Assembly (NCBI GenBank): GCA_022820675.1 | Contig: JAJEFC010000027.1 | Coordinates: 1 to 33,739 of the forward strand | DNA from: Vicinamibacteria bacterium | GTDB taxonomy: Bacteria > Acidobacteriota > Vicinamibacteria > Vicinamibacterales > UBA8438 | Reading direction: 5' to 3' | DNA: 33,739 bases | Part shown: positions 7,152-15,254 of the stretch, piece after piece | How positions within the stretch are numbered: the stretch's first letter is position 1 | How the letters are laid out: the number at the start of each line of letters is the position of its first letter | Program-made: the position numbers and the translations under genes | Notes under the pieces: model-generated | The model's input: the letters and a program-made list of their open reading frames with translations, nothing else | The model's database searches: none | Told to the model about the DNA's origin: nothing

Positions 7152-7972
7152 GATGTCTTAACCTCCGATTCAGCGGCTCGCCGTTGCTGTCGTTCCCTCC
7201 GTGGAAGAACCAAATGGACTACCGTCCGCCCGGTCGTGATAACCCCAAAAAGACTCCGCACCGCTGCCCTTTCGGACTCGGAGAACAGACTCACGTTGAA
7301 GCCCATCTCCCTGAGCTCATGGTAGTCGATGATATAGTCGTGCGACGGATAGCCGTGAACCAGCTTCTCCAGGATGTCCGTGCATTTGTCGGCGTCCCAG
7401 GAAGTGGACCGGTGAAGCACACGAGCGCCATATTCGGTGCCGACCGCGAGGGCACGACTGTACGCGCCGAGTTTCTCCGGGTCGAGTTGCGTGAATAGCG
7501 GCCCCGTCGTGCCCCGCACGAACTCGATGGCATGCTTCAGACATTCGTCCAAATCCATGTGGGACCGCATGGCAATCATCTTCACGGCGATATCCAGTGT
7601 CTCGAGCGAGAACTTCCGAAGCTGCTCCAGCGTCTTGAACGGATTCAGGGCTGAAGTGAACTCCATCTTGCCGCCCTTCTTTTCTTCGTATATCTGGGTG
7701 TCCAACGGCCCGAGTTCGGCGAGTTCGTCCACGACGATATCCTCCGCGCCCAGACACAGCAAGGTGGCGGCGCTCTTGGCGTAGAGCGGGACGCAGGCGT
7801 GGACATGCTCTGCATGCAGGCGCAGGAGCTCGACCACCTGGTATGCCGCGTGGATGCTACCTCCACCCGAGTGGATCACGAGGTCCAGATCTTCGAACTT
7901 CTGGTCGCCAAGCGCGGACCGCAACCGGATCACGTGCTTCAAATCCAGCGATTCGCTGAGGAACAGGAACAC
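7148..7972 (-). CDS. SDH-family Clp-fold serine proteinase
   Basis: From the GTG at 7972, 274 residues. The fold is that of the ClpP/crotonase-like 'SDH' proteinases: 'LDLVIHSGGGSIHAAYQVVE' (residues 29-48, oxyanion Gly-rich turn), then 'VPLYAKSAATLLCLGAEDIV' with candidate nucleophile Ser67, then 'DELAELGPLDTQIYEE', the conserved segment after the active site. No signal peptide or membrane segment is seen, so it is probably cytosolic. An ORF reaches up to 8050, but its first 26 residues are an out-of-frame reading of the helicase remnant, so the N-terminus may be truncated or the real start is the GTG given. The family is frequent in defence islands. Followed by three or four overlapping minus-strand genes. 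Confidence 0.75.
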   Translation of the reverse strand: MFLFLSESLDLKHVIRLRSALGDQKFEDLDLVIHSGGGSIHAAYQVVELLRLHAEHVHACVPLYAKSAATLLCLGAEDIVVDELAELGPLDTQIYEEKKGGKMEFTSALNPFKTLEQLRKFSLETLDIAVKMIAMRSHMDLDECLKHAIEFVRGTTGPLFTQLDPEKLGAYSRALAVGTEYGARVLHRSTSWDADKCTDILEKLVHGYPSHDYIIDYHELREMGFNVSLFSESERAAVRSLFGVITTGRTVVHLVLPRRERQQRRAAESEVKTS

Positions 7973-8479
7973 CGAACGAGTGGTACAAGGCGCAGCCGCT
8001 CGGCGACACGTACTCCTCCGTTCCGAGGCTGAAGCCGACCGTGCCGACATGGCGATCGGGGAACAAACGCCGTCCGTGCACGTCCTTCATGTCCTCTTTC
8101 AGGCGGCGCAGCGACCACGGGCAGCCGTCGCGAGGCGCAGGATCTGATGCGGCAGGGTGCGGACGCCCGACAGGCTCACCGCGAACTGGCGGTCGTAGGC
8201 GCAAGCGAGACGGATGCGCGTGGATTCCACGAGCAGCCGCACCGCTTCGGGGTCTGCCGGGGCCGGCGCCCTGCCCTCCTCCGGGTCCGCCACGAGCAGG
8301 GGCGCGAGGTCTTCGCGGAGCAGCACCGCCTCGTCGAGCTCGCCGTCCGCCGGCCCGACGCGCAGCTCGGCGCCCGCGCCCAGCGGGCGAGCGCCGACGA
8401 CGGTGACTGCGTCGACGAAGTGTCCGGGCAACACGACACGGCGGCCCACGAGACCCTGCAGTGGGGGAACCTCCGGCAT
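7966..8479 (-). pseudogene. Remnant of an SNF2/DISARM-like helicase with its core deleted
   Basis: Two pieces of one large helicase are joined. From ATG 8479 to 8099 the frame reads 'LQGLVGRRVVLPGHFVDAV', 'EAVRLLVESTRIRLACAYD' and 'FAVSLSGVRTLPHQIL', the N-terminal domain that precedes the helicase motifs in long SNF2-like proteins (the DrmD type). It then runs out of frame and stops. In another frame 8148-7966 reads 'WSLRRLKEDMKDVHGRRLFP' and 'HVGTVGFSL', which matches the segment just before 'E..LY..VT.YV' in the C-terminal half of the same family. Walker A, DEAH and the rest, normally several hundred residues, are missing. The remnant abuts the SDH-type proteinase gene. Inactive as read. 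Confidence 0.65.
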
Positions 8480-8762
8480 CGCTGTAGATCATACGCGGAG
8501 CAGCGTGCTGGCCGCGCCCCCGCGCCGGTACGGACTGTCGCCCTGTCGCCCTGTCGCCCGGTAGCCGTTCGAGTGGCGCGGAGGTTCCAGCGCCCGCGCC
8601 GGTGCGGACTGTCGAGTCGCTTCGTCCGCACCAGCGCTACCTGGGAACGGCGGGTCGGCCCGCAGGCGTCGGGGGTTGGAAGCGGCGTGCCGGAGGAAGT
8701 CACGCCGTCGGCGCTACAATGCGCTCCTGACCGTCACCCTCGCCCGCACGGGAGACTCCGCC

Positions 8763-10529
8763 ATGCCGCGACCGTTTCTCTCGGCCCGGGCGGCACTAGC
8801 CGCCATGCTCACGCTGTCGGCGCTGACCCCACCGCCGGCCTCAGCGCAGGCGCCGGCCAACACCGACTTCGTGCCCGTGACCGACACCATGCTCCAGGAT
8901 CCCGCCCCCGAGGACTGGCTGACGTGGCGGCGGACCCTCGACGCGTGGGGCTACAGCCCCCTCGACCAGATCGACCGGTCGAGCGTCGGCGACCTGCGCA
9001 TGGCGTGGACACGGGCGCTGACCCCCGGCAGCCAGCAGGGCACCCCCCTCGTCTACCGCGGCGTACTCTACATGCCGAACCCGGGCGACGTCATCCAGGC
9101 CATCGACGCCGCGACCGGCGACCTCGTGTGGGAGTATCGACGCAACCTGCCCGAGGACATCTACGACCACGTCGGCCGGCTCGCCGTCACCAACCGCAAC
9201 CTCGCCATCTACGACCGGCTCATCATCGACACCAGCGCCGACAACTTCGCGTTCGCCCTCGACGCGGCGACCGGCGAGCTGGTCTGGGAGACCCGCATAC
9301 TCGACTACCTCACCCACCCCGCGACGCACAGCGCGGGACCGATCATCGCCGGCGGCAAGGCCATCTCGGGGCGGAGCTGCCGCCCCGCCGGCGGGCCCGA
9401 TGCCTGCGTCATCACCGCCCACGACGCCCTCACCGGGGCCGAGCTGTGGCGCCGGCGCACCACCCCGGCCCCCGGCGAGCCCGGCGACGAGACGTGGGGC
9501 GGCGTGCCCGACGCCGAACGCAAGCACGTCGGGAGCTGGATGCCCCCGAGCTACGACCCCGAGCTGAACCTGATCTACGCCGGCACGTCGGTCACCTCGC
9601 CGGCCCCCAAGTTCATGCTCGGCGGCGCCGACCTCGCGCACCTGTACCACAACTCGACCCTCGCGCTGGACGCCGACACCGGGGAGATTGTCTGGTACTA
9701 CCAGCACCTGAACGACCACTGGGACCTCGACCACCCCTTCGAGCGGATGCTGCTCGACACCGCGGTCGCGCCCGACCCCGACGCGGTGGACTGGATCAAC
9801 CCGCGACTCCGGCCCGGCGAGGTCCGCCGGGTGATGACCGGCGTGCCCGGCAAGACCGGCGTCGTCTACACCCTCGACCGCGAGACCGGCGAGTTCCTCT
9901 GGGCCACCCCGACCATCGCCCAGAACGTCATCACCCACATCGACGGGGCCACCGGGACGGTCACCGAGAACGGCGAGGTCACCTTCAGCGCCCTCGGGCA
10001 GGAGATGCTCGTCTGCCCCACCTGGGCCGCCGGGCGGGGATGGCAGTCCGGGGCCTACAGCCCCCTGACGGGCGCCATGTACTTCCCCATGCGCAACACC
10101 TGCGCGCGCATGCTGTCGACCCTCGACAGCGGCCTGCGCACCTACGCGCTCGCCGCCCGGCACCAGCTCGCGCCGGGCACCGACATGCTCGGCACGGTGC
10201 GCGGCATCTCGGTGGAGACGGGCGCGACCACGTGGCTCCACGAGAAGCGGGCCGCCACCTGGTCGCTCGTCGCCACCGGCGGCGGGCTCGTGTTCGGCGG
10301 CGACGTCAACGGGCGCTTTCGCGCGTTCGACCACGAGACCGGGGCCGTGCTGTGGGAGATCAACCTCGGCTCGCCGGTCACCGGCTACCCGATCACCTTC
10401 GCGGCCGCCGGCCGGCAGTACGTCGCCGTCAGCACCGGCAGCGCCGCCCAGTCGTCCACCCAGCTCCGCATCACCCCCGAGCTGCGACCCAGCGCCGGCA
10501 ACAACCTGTTCGTGTTTGGTTTGCCGTGA
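8763..10529 (+). CDS. PQQ-dependent quinoprotein dehydrogenase (alcohol dehydrogenase-like)
   Basis: A 588-residue periplasmic protein with a Sec signal (residues 1-29, ending PPASAQA) and an eight-bladed quinoprotein propeller. The repeating docking motifs are clear: 'IDAATGDLVWEYRRNL', 'LDAATGELVWETRI', 'HDALTGAELWRRR', 'LDADTGEIVWYYQHLNDHWD' and 'VETGATTWLHEKRA', 'FDHETGAVLWEINLG'. 'NDHWDLDHPFE' fits the catalytic Asp region of PQQ alcohol dehydrogenases. There is no CxxCH, so no fused cytochrome c; electrons must go to a separate acceptor. The start at 8763 is chosen because it opens on the signal peptide; a GGGAG lies about 10 bases upstream. No PQQ biosynthesis gene is in the window. 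Substrate unknown. Confidence 0.88.
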   Translation: MPRPFLSARAALAAMLTLSALTPPPASAQAPANTDFVPVTDTMLQDPAPEDWLTWRRTLDAWGYSPLDQIDRSSVGDLRMAWTRALTPGSQQGTPLVYRGVLYMPNPGDVIQAIDAATGDLVWEYRRNLPEDIYDHVGRLAVTNRNLAIYDRLIIDTSADNFAFALDAATGELVWETRILDYLTHPATHSAGPIIAGGKAISGRSCRPAGGPDACVITAHDALTGAELWRRRTTPAPGEPGDETWGGVPDAERKHVGSWMPPSYDPELNLIYAGTSVTSPAPKFMLGGADLAHLYHNSTLALDADTGEIVWYYQHLNDHWDLDHPFERMLLDTAVAPDPDAVDWINPRLRPGEVRRVMTGVPGKTGVVYTLDRETGEFLWATPTIAQNVITHIDGATGTVTENGEVTFSALGQEMLVCPTWAAGRGWQSGAYSPLTGAMYFPMRNTCARMLSTLDSGLRTYALAARHQLAPGTDMLGTVRGISVETGATTWLHEKRAATWSLVATGGGLVFGGDVNGRFRAFDHETGAVLWEINLGSPVTGYPITFAAAGRQYVAVSTGSAAQSSTQLRITPELRPSAGNNLFVFGLP

Positions 10530-10560
10530 AGAGGCGCCATCCCTCGGCGCGTGCGAACCT

Positions 10561-10633
10561 GCGCCGTAGAACCGCGCGGACTGCCAGAGGGTCGGTCGAG
10601 CGCCGAGCGGAGCCCAGGCGGCGATTGGCGGCC
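10561..10633 (+). repeat. Dispersed 3'-flanking element, copy 2
   Basis: A 73 bp copy of the same family as 4378-4451, starting GCGCCGTAGAAC and containing GCCGAGCGGAGCCCAGGCGG. It begins 32 bases after the stop of the PQQ dehydrogenase gene, in the same orientation. Its terminal hairpin arms are less perfect than in copy 1. Confidence 0.75.
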
Positions 10634-10709
10634 CAGGGCTGACGGGAGTGTGGATGGGCGCGGACTCGAAGCCGTCCTGGCCGCGCTGGAGACCCTGCCG
10701 CTGGCAGAG

Positions 10710-11183
10710 TCACCGAATGAGGTAGATGCCGACGACCGGCCACCCGTCGGACTCGGACACCGCCGTGACCCGCTCGCGGGCGTTCGGCCGCAGCTCGTAG
10801 ACGCCGTCGAACTCGAACACGAAGTAGTCGCCGGGCGGCGCATCGGGCACCGTCGTCAGGCGTTGCGTGCTGGCCAGCGTACGGGACTCGAGGGCGCCGA
10901 GCAGGGCCAGCCGCTCTTCCATGCTGTTCCGAAACTCCTCGGCCGTCACGCTCTCCCGGAAGTGGCTCCCGGTAGCGTCGTACGCCGCCGAGAAGTCTCC
11001 CGCGTCGAGCAGCGACAGCCACGCGTCGACCGACTGCCGCGCCGCCTCCTGGTCCGACTGCATCGGTGTCACCGGAGCCGTCGGCGCCGTCGGGCTGCCG
11101 CCGTCGTCGCCGCATGCCGCGGACCCGGCCACCACGACGGTGAGAAGCACCGCCAGGCACGTCGCGTGTCGACGTGATCTCAT
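10710..11183 (-). CDS. DUF4019-like lipoprotein
   Basis: A 157-residue protein with a lipoprotein signal 'MRSRRHATCLAVLLTVVVAG' and lipobox SAAC (Cys24), then a Thr/Pro linker 'SPTAPTAPVTP' to the mature domain. The domain 'QSVDAWLSLLDAGDFSAAYD', 'FRESVTAEEFRNSMEERLAL' and 'LGALESRTLASTQRLTTVPD' follows the DUF4019 pattern (Trp, then 'D.G.Y..S', then a segment ending LG...R). It ends with 'GWPVVGIYLIR'. The likely location is a membrane-anchored periplasmic protein; biochemical role is unknown for the family. The gene is convergent with the PQQ dehydrogenase gene. Family assignment is by eye and moderately sure. Confidence 0.72.
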   Translation of the reverse strand: MRSRRHATCLAVLLTVVVAGSAACGDDGGSPTAPTAPVTPMQSDQEAARQSVDAWLSLLDAGDFSAAYDATGSHFRESVTAEEFRNSMEERLALLGALESRTLASTQRLTTVPDAPPGDYFVFEFDGVYELRPNARERVTAVSESDGWPVVGIYLIR

Positions 11184-11280
11184 CTCCGCACCTCCGTTCG
11201 GGTCAGCTTCCTTCCGGCATGCCCGCGGCGGCCAGGCCGCCGAGCATCCGGATCAGCAGGGACTTCGTCACACCATCCCC

Positions 11281-11457
11281 GCGATGACCGACGCCACGAA
11301 GGCCGCCACCCGTCCAGGCAGCGACCAGGATGACCGCGCGTAGCCCTCCCCCGCGATGACCGACGCCACGAAGACCGCCACCCGTCCAGGCAGCGACCAG
11401 GATGACCGCGCGTAACCCTCCCCCGCAATGACCGACGCCACGAAGATCGCCACCGCG
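11281..11457 (-). repeat. 72 bp tandem repeat, about 2.4 copies, open as a 24-residue repeat
   Basis: Units start at 11281, 11353 and 11425, the first two nearly identical and the third cut short. The period of 72 is a multiple of three and the minus strand stays open through it, reading 'FVASVIAGEGYARSSWSLPG' per unit, a hydrophobic stretch plus a polar linker. The open frame runs 11462-11268 (64 residues) from a GTG. I see no ribosome binding site, so whether it is translated is open; the region between the lipoprotein and the kinase genes holds otherwise only the hairpin element at 11472-11556. Confidence 0.85.
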
Positions 11458-11471
11458 CGCACTCCGCGCTA

Positions 11472-11546
11472 GCCCGGAGAGCGTCGCCTACGGCTCCGCT
11501 CACCGCCCAACCAACCCTGCCAGGAGTCTGCACCGTTCTACGGCGC
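11472..11546 (-). repeat. Dispersed 3'-flanking element, copy 3
   Basis: The reverse complement matches copies 1 and 2 over 75 bases, beginning GCGCCGTAGAACGG and containing GAGCGGAGCCGTAGGCGACG. It lies 135 bases downstream of the minus-strand kinase gene's stop and in that gene's orientation. Confidence 0.75.
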
Positions 11547-11556
11547 AGACTCCTGG
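11520..11556 (-). terminator. Strong hairpin downstream of the kinase gene
   Basis: CCAGGAGTCTGC (11520-11531) and GCAGACTCCTGG (11545-11556) form a perfect 12 bp stem with a 13-base loop. It overlaps the start of element copy 3 and sits about 125 bases past the kinase stop codon. There is no U-tract, so it may be a factor-dependent terminator or an RNA 3' end stabiliser. Confidence 0.55.
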
Positions 11557-11680
11557 GTTGCAGGAAACGGCGAACGACCCTCCACCTGAGCCAGACCATC
11601 CAGGTCCCACGCGAGGAGCGAGACCAGACCAGGGAGCCCCACTCGTCTCCGTGTTACCGGCGCACCGGAGGAGGCGCGGG

Positions 11681-13609
11681 TCAGTCCGGCGAGAGCGACG
11701 ACATCAGCTCGTCGAACCAGTTGACGACCACGTAGATCCGGCCCGGTGGCTCGTCTTCGGCCTCCGCGGCGGCGGGAGCCAGGGTGAAGGCCAGCGTCCC
11801 GTTGTCGGACATCGTGTTGCCGGTGACGGTGTCGCCGGAGGTGTCGAAGAACAGGGGCACGGGGTCCCCCGTCGTCGCCGGCGCCTCCGGATCGACGCCG
11901 ATGGCCAGCAGCGAGCCGCGGTCGCCGTAGAGCAGGTAGCCGGCTTCGAGGTAGCCGAGAGCGAGGGCCGGCTCCAGCACCACCTGGACCTCGCCGTTCG
12001 CGGGCGAGTAGACGGCCACCCTCCCGTCCTCCAGGTTCACGCGGCCGCCGTCTTCGCGCACGATGGTGAAGATCAGCTCGTCGCGGCCCGGAACCGGGAG
12101 CGGCCAGAGGTGGGCATGGTCGCCCCGCTCGTCGTCGAGCCGGGTCAGAACGCGCGGCGCTCCCCCGGCTGCCGGCACCTGCATCAGGCCGCTCCCGCCG
12201 GCGCCCGGCAGCACGGAGTAGACGATGGTGCCGTCTCGCAGCCACACGGCCTTGGCGTACAGTTGTCCCTCGCCCGCGGCGATCGTGTAGGGGGTACCGC
12301 CCTCGAGCGGAATCTGGTTGAGCGTCCATCGCTCGCCGTCCCGCAGTTGGAACACCAGGCTCCCGCCGTGCGGTGCAATCGCGACCGGCGCCGCCGCGCC
12401 CTCGGTGCCGGGAATCGGCGTCGCGTCGAAGGTGTCGAGGGCACGGGCGTGGAGCCGCGTCCCGCTGTCGTCCTCGACGCCGTAGACGACGTGGCGGCCG
12501 TCCGGCGAGACCGCGAGGGCGCCGGTCAGGGTCTGGCCCGGAAAGAGGTCGATGGTGAAGCGCTGGACCGGGAGGGGCGGTGCTTCGGGCGCCGGCTTCA
12601 GCGTCCAGGCCGCGGCCGCCGTCACCGCCGCGGTGGCGAGGAGGACGAGGGCGAAACGCCATCCCGGCCCGGCGGCGCGGCCGGCGGGTGCGGACGCGGC
12701 GGCGCCCGGCTCCGCATCGGACTCGTCCGCCTCGCCGGTCGGGTCGATCCACTGCAGCTCGCGCTTGAGGTCGCGCATCGTCTGCCAGCGGTCCTCGGGA
12801 TCCTTGGCCAGGCAGGTCCTCACCACCCGGTCGAGCCGCCGCGGGATGCCCGGCTCGATCTCGCGGAGGGGGGCGGGCGCGTCCTTCAGAATCGCGCCGA
12901 TGACGCTCGCCTGGCTGTCGGCGTCGAACGGCCGCCGTCCCGACACCATCTCGTAGAGGGTGGCGCCGAACGAGAAGACGTCCGACCGTGCGTCGGCGGG
13001 CTTGCCGTCGAGCTGCTCCGGCGACATGTAGTGCAGGGTGCCGAGGATGCTCCCCTCCATGGTCAGGGCGGTGCGCGTCGGCGCCGACGTCAGCGGCCCC
13101 GGCGGGGCGGCCTCGTGCTGCTTGGCGAGGCCGAAGTCGAGCAGCCGGACCCCGGTGGCGGTGAGCATGACGTTGCTCGGCTTCAGGTCGCGGTGCACGA
13201 TGCCCTGCCGGTGCGCGGTGTCGAGGGCCTCGGCAATCTCGACCGCCATGGGCAGGGCCTCGGCGACGGGCACGGGCCCGCGCTCGAGGCGCTGGGCGAC
13301 CGTCTCGCCGTCGAGGAACTCCATGACCAGGAAGTCCATCTGCGGCCCGCTCGTCGACGGCCGCTCGCGCCCCACGTCGAAGAGGGTGCAGATGTTGGGA
13401 TGGTTGATGGCGGCGACGGCGCGCGCCTCGCGCTCGAAGCGCTCGCGCTGCTCGGGGCTGTCGGCGACGTGGGCGGTCAGCACCTTGACGGCGACGGTGC
13501 GGTCGAGGCGGGTGTCCGTGGCCCGGTAGACCTCGCCCATGCCGCCGGCGCCGAGGGCGCCGACGACCTCGTAGGGCCCGAGCCGGTCGCCCGGCGCGAG
13601 TGTCGGCAT
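11681..13609 (-). CDS. PknB-type Ser/Thr protein kinase with WD40-like (PD40) sensor domain
   Basis: A 642-residue membrane protein. The kinase domain (residues 12-285) is complete: P-loop 'GALGAGGMGEVYRA', Lys42 in AVKVL, 'VHRDLKPSNVML' with catalytic Asp141, DFG at 158-160 and 'YMSPEQLDGK'. A transmembrane helix follows at about 317-337 ('WRFALVLLATAAVTAAAAW'), then an extracytoplasmic beta-propeller-like region with 'ALAVSPDGRHVVYGV' and related blades, ending in 'VVVNWFDEL', the usual C-terminus of this Acidobacteria/Myxobacteria family. The propeller is shorter than in many relatives, which are often 800-900 residues. It would phosphorylate cytosolic proteins in response to an unknown signal. 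Start at 13609 opens directly on the family N-terminus; no strong ribosome binding site is visible. Confidence 0.92.
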   Translation of the reverse strand: MPTLAPGDRLGPYEVVGALGAGGMGEVYRATDTRLDRTVAVKVLTAHVADSPEQRERFEREARAVAAINHPNICTLFDVGRERPSTSGPQMDFLVMEFLDGETVAQRLERGPVPVAEALPMAVEIAEALDTAHRQGIVHRDLKPSNVMLTATGVRLLDFGLAKQHEAAPPGPLTSAPTRTALTMEGSILGTLHYMSPEQLDGKPADARSDVFSFGATLYEMVSGRRPFDADSQASVIGAILKDAPAPLREIEPGIPRRLDRVVRTCLAKDPEDRWQTMRDLKRELQWIDPTGEADESDAEPGAAASAPAGRAAGPGWRFALVLLATAAVTAAAAWTLKPAPEAPPLPVQRFTIDLFPGQTLTGALAVSPDGRHVVYGVEDDSGTRLHARALDTFDATPIPGTEGAAAPVAIAPHGGSLVFQLRDGERWTLNQIPLEGGTPYTIAAGEGQLYAKAVWLRDGTIVYSVLPGAGGSGLMQVPAAGGAPRVLTRLDDERGDHAHLWPLPVPGRDELIFTIVREDGGRVNLEDGRVAVYSPANGEVQVVLEPALALGYLEAGYLLYGDRGSLLAIGVDPEAPATTGDPVPLFFDTSGDTVTGNTMSDNGTLAFTLAPAAAEAEDEPPGRIYVVVNWFDELMSSLSPD

Positions 13610-13799
13610 GGCGGCGTCAGTCCATTCGGTCGCTCGGGCCGTCCTCGCCCATCCGGTGAATCACGAGATCAGCCGACCGGCGGGGTCTTCGGGCCCACCG
13701 GGGTCGGCGCGCACCCGGACCATCGGCTCGGACCCACGGCGGTCGCCATGCCCGGAACGGCAAGCGGCGGCTCGACGCGACTCCGGTCGAGCTTGGACC

Positions 13800-15203
13800 C
13801 TACCTGAGCGCCCCGCCGCCGGTCGCCGGGCGGCGGCGGGCAACAAGCCGGCCTCGAGCACCGCAGCGGGCTCGCCGCCGGCCCCCGAGCAGCGCGAGCA
13901 ACACGCCGAGCAGGCCGGCGCCCGCCGCGGGAAGCGCGGGCACGGGCTGGACCGGCGTCCCCGTCGCCTCCTCCGACCACTCGCCGTCGCCGCCGGCGTT
14001 GCTCGCACGGACGCGCACCGTGTAGACCACGCCGTTGATCAGCCCCGGGATCGTCGCGGAAGGCGTCGAGACGGTCTGCTGCCGAGCGTCCGAGTACTCG
14101 TCCGAGCCCGACTTCCACTGCACGGCGTAGCTCTCTGCGCCCGGGACCGCCGCCCACGACACCTCCAGCATCCCGTCCCCGGGGGTCACCACGAGCGGCC
14201 CGGGCCGCGCCGGCGGGGCCGGCCCCGTGTCGCGTATCGTCACCTCGACCGAGGACGGCACGCCCGCCGCCACCGACGGGGGCAGGCCGCCCAGCGCCAC
14301 CGTGAACGTCTCGTCGTCGTGGTCGGCGTCGTCCGCCGTCGCGACCTCGCCCGTGCCAGCGGTCGAGCCGGCGACGACGACGATGCTCTCCAGGGGGCCG
14401 TAGTCGTCGGGCTCGGCGGTGCCCGCCGTCAGCGTCAACGGGATCGTCACGTCGTCCGCCAGCGCCTGCGACAGCGTCGCGGTCACCGTCACCGGGCTGC
14501 CCTCGTCGACGGGGTCGGGAGACGCCGACAGGCTCACCGTCGGCCGCGCCTCGGTCGCGGCGAGCACGAAGGTCAGCCGCGCCATGGGCTCGTTCGAGAA
14601 GGGGCCCGTGCCCCGGATGCTGGTGATGACGCCCTGCGGGTCGGTGGCGGGGTTCGAGAGCGAGAACTCGTCGCCCTCCTCGGTGCCGGCGTCGTAGGGG
14701 AACAGGTCGATCTCGACCCGCGGCTCCCATTGGTCCGACGCGTCCAGCAGCGACCGCCCGGAGATGCCGACGAACCAGTCGGGGCTGGGCCCGATCATCG
14801 ACAGCAGGGTGACCAACGGATGGTCGGTGGTGACGTCGATCGAGAAGGTCGCACTGCCCGTGCCGCCGGAGGCGACGCCCTCGCTGATGACGGTCGCGGC
14901 ATGGGGCGAGGCATCGAGCTCGGACCGGAACCTGCTCGTGCCGCCGGTCTCCGCCACCTCCTCGACCCCCGGCGAGGCCCGCCCGCCGGGGCGCCAGAAG
15001 GTCACGTCGTCGCTGTGCACGGCGCCGATGAGCGTCGTGAAGTGCGCGCCCCCGACGACGCCGCCGGGCGTGCTCTCGGAGGTCCAGTTGCCCTGGAAGG
15101 TCACCTCGTAGGTGGCCCTCGACCCACCGGCGTCCTGCGCCGCGGCCGGTGGCGCAAGCAAGAGGACGCCGCCCGCCGCCAAGACCACGCCAAGTCGCCG
15201 CAT
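13800..15203 (-). CDS. Exported spondin-domain, Calx-beta and fibronectin III protein with sorting-like C-terminus
   Basis: A 467-residue exported protein. Signal peptide at residues 1-24 ('MRRLGVVLAAGGVLLLAPPA'), then a spondin_N domain (about 30-215; 'ATYEVTFQGNWTSESTPGG', 'HFTTLIGAVHSDDVTFWRPG', 'SPDWFVGISGRSLLD'), a Calx-beta-like domain (about 220-325; 'PVDEGSPVTVTATLSQALAD', 'DDETFTVALGGLP'), an FN3 domain (about 335-425; 'LEVSWAAVPGAESYAVQWKS'), and a C-terminus 'PVPALPAAGAGLLGVLLALL' plus GGRRRAR, the short-motif, helix and Arg-cluster layout of PEP-CTERM-like sorting tags. About 20 further residues follow the Arg cluster, unusual for such tags. Probably a surface adhesin. The start at 15203 has GGAG upstream. 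Confidence 0.8.
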   Translation of the reverse strand: MRRLGVVLAAGGVLLLAPPAAAQDAGGSRATYEVTFQGNWTSESTPGGVVGGAHFTTLIGAVHSDDVTFWRPGGRASPGVEEVAETGGTSRFRSELDASPHAATVISEGVASGGTGSATFSIDVTTDHPLVTLLSMIGPSPDWFVGISGRSLLDASDQWEPRVEIDLFPYDAGTEEGDEFSLSNPATDPQGVITSIRGTGPFSNEPMARLTFVLAATEARPTVSLSASPDPVDEGSPVTVTATLSQALADDVTIPLTLTAGTAEPDDYGPLESIVVVAGSTAGTGEVATADDADHDDETFTVALGGLPPSVAAGVPSSVEVTIRDTGPAPPARPGPLVVTPGDGMLEVSWAAVPGAESYAVQWKSGSDEYSDARQQTVSTPSATIPGLINGVVYTVRVRASNAGGDGEWSEEATGTPVQPVPALPAAGAGLLGVLLALLGGRRRARCGARGRLVARRRPATGGGALR

Positions 15204-15254
15204 CCCGCATTCTCCGGAGCCGTACATGGTCCACAACGTCAGCGCGGAGCCTGA

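Noticed and set aside
8480..8600. Short repeats of GTCGCCCT near 8537-8560
   Set aside because: Only two to three copies of an 8-base unit, expected by chance in GC-rich DNA.
8147..10642. 831-codon plus-strand ORF across the PQQ gene
   Set aside because: It is an out-of-frame reading of the quinoprotein and helicase remnant, dominated by Arg/Pro/His; the frame at 8763 has clear motifs.
11281..11457. CRISPR array
   Set aside because: The units are contiguous 72 bp repeats without distinct spacers.
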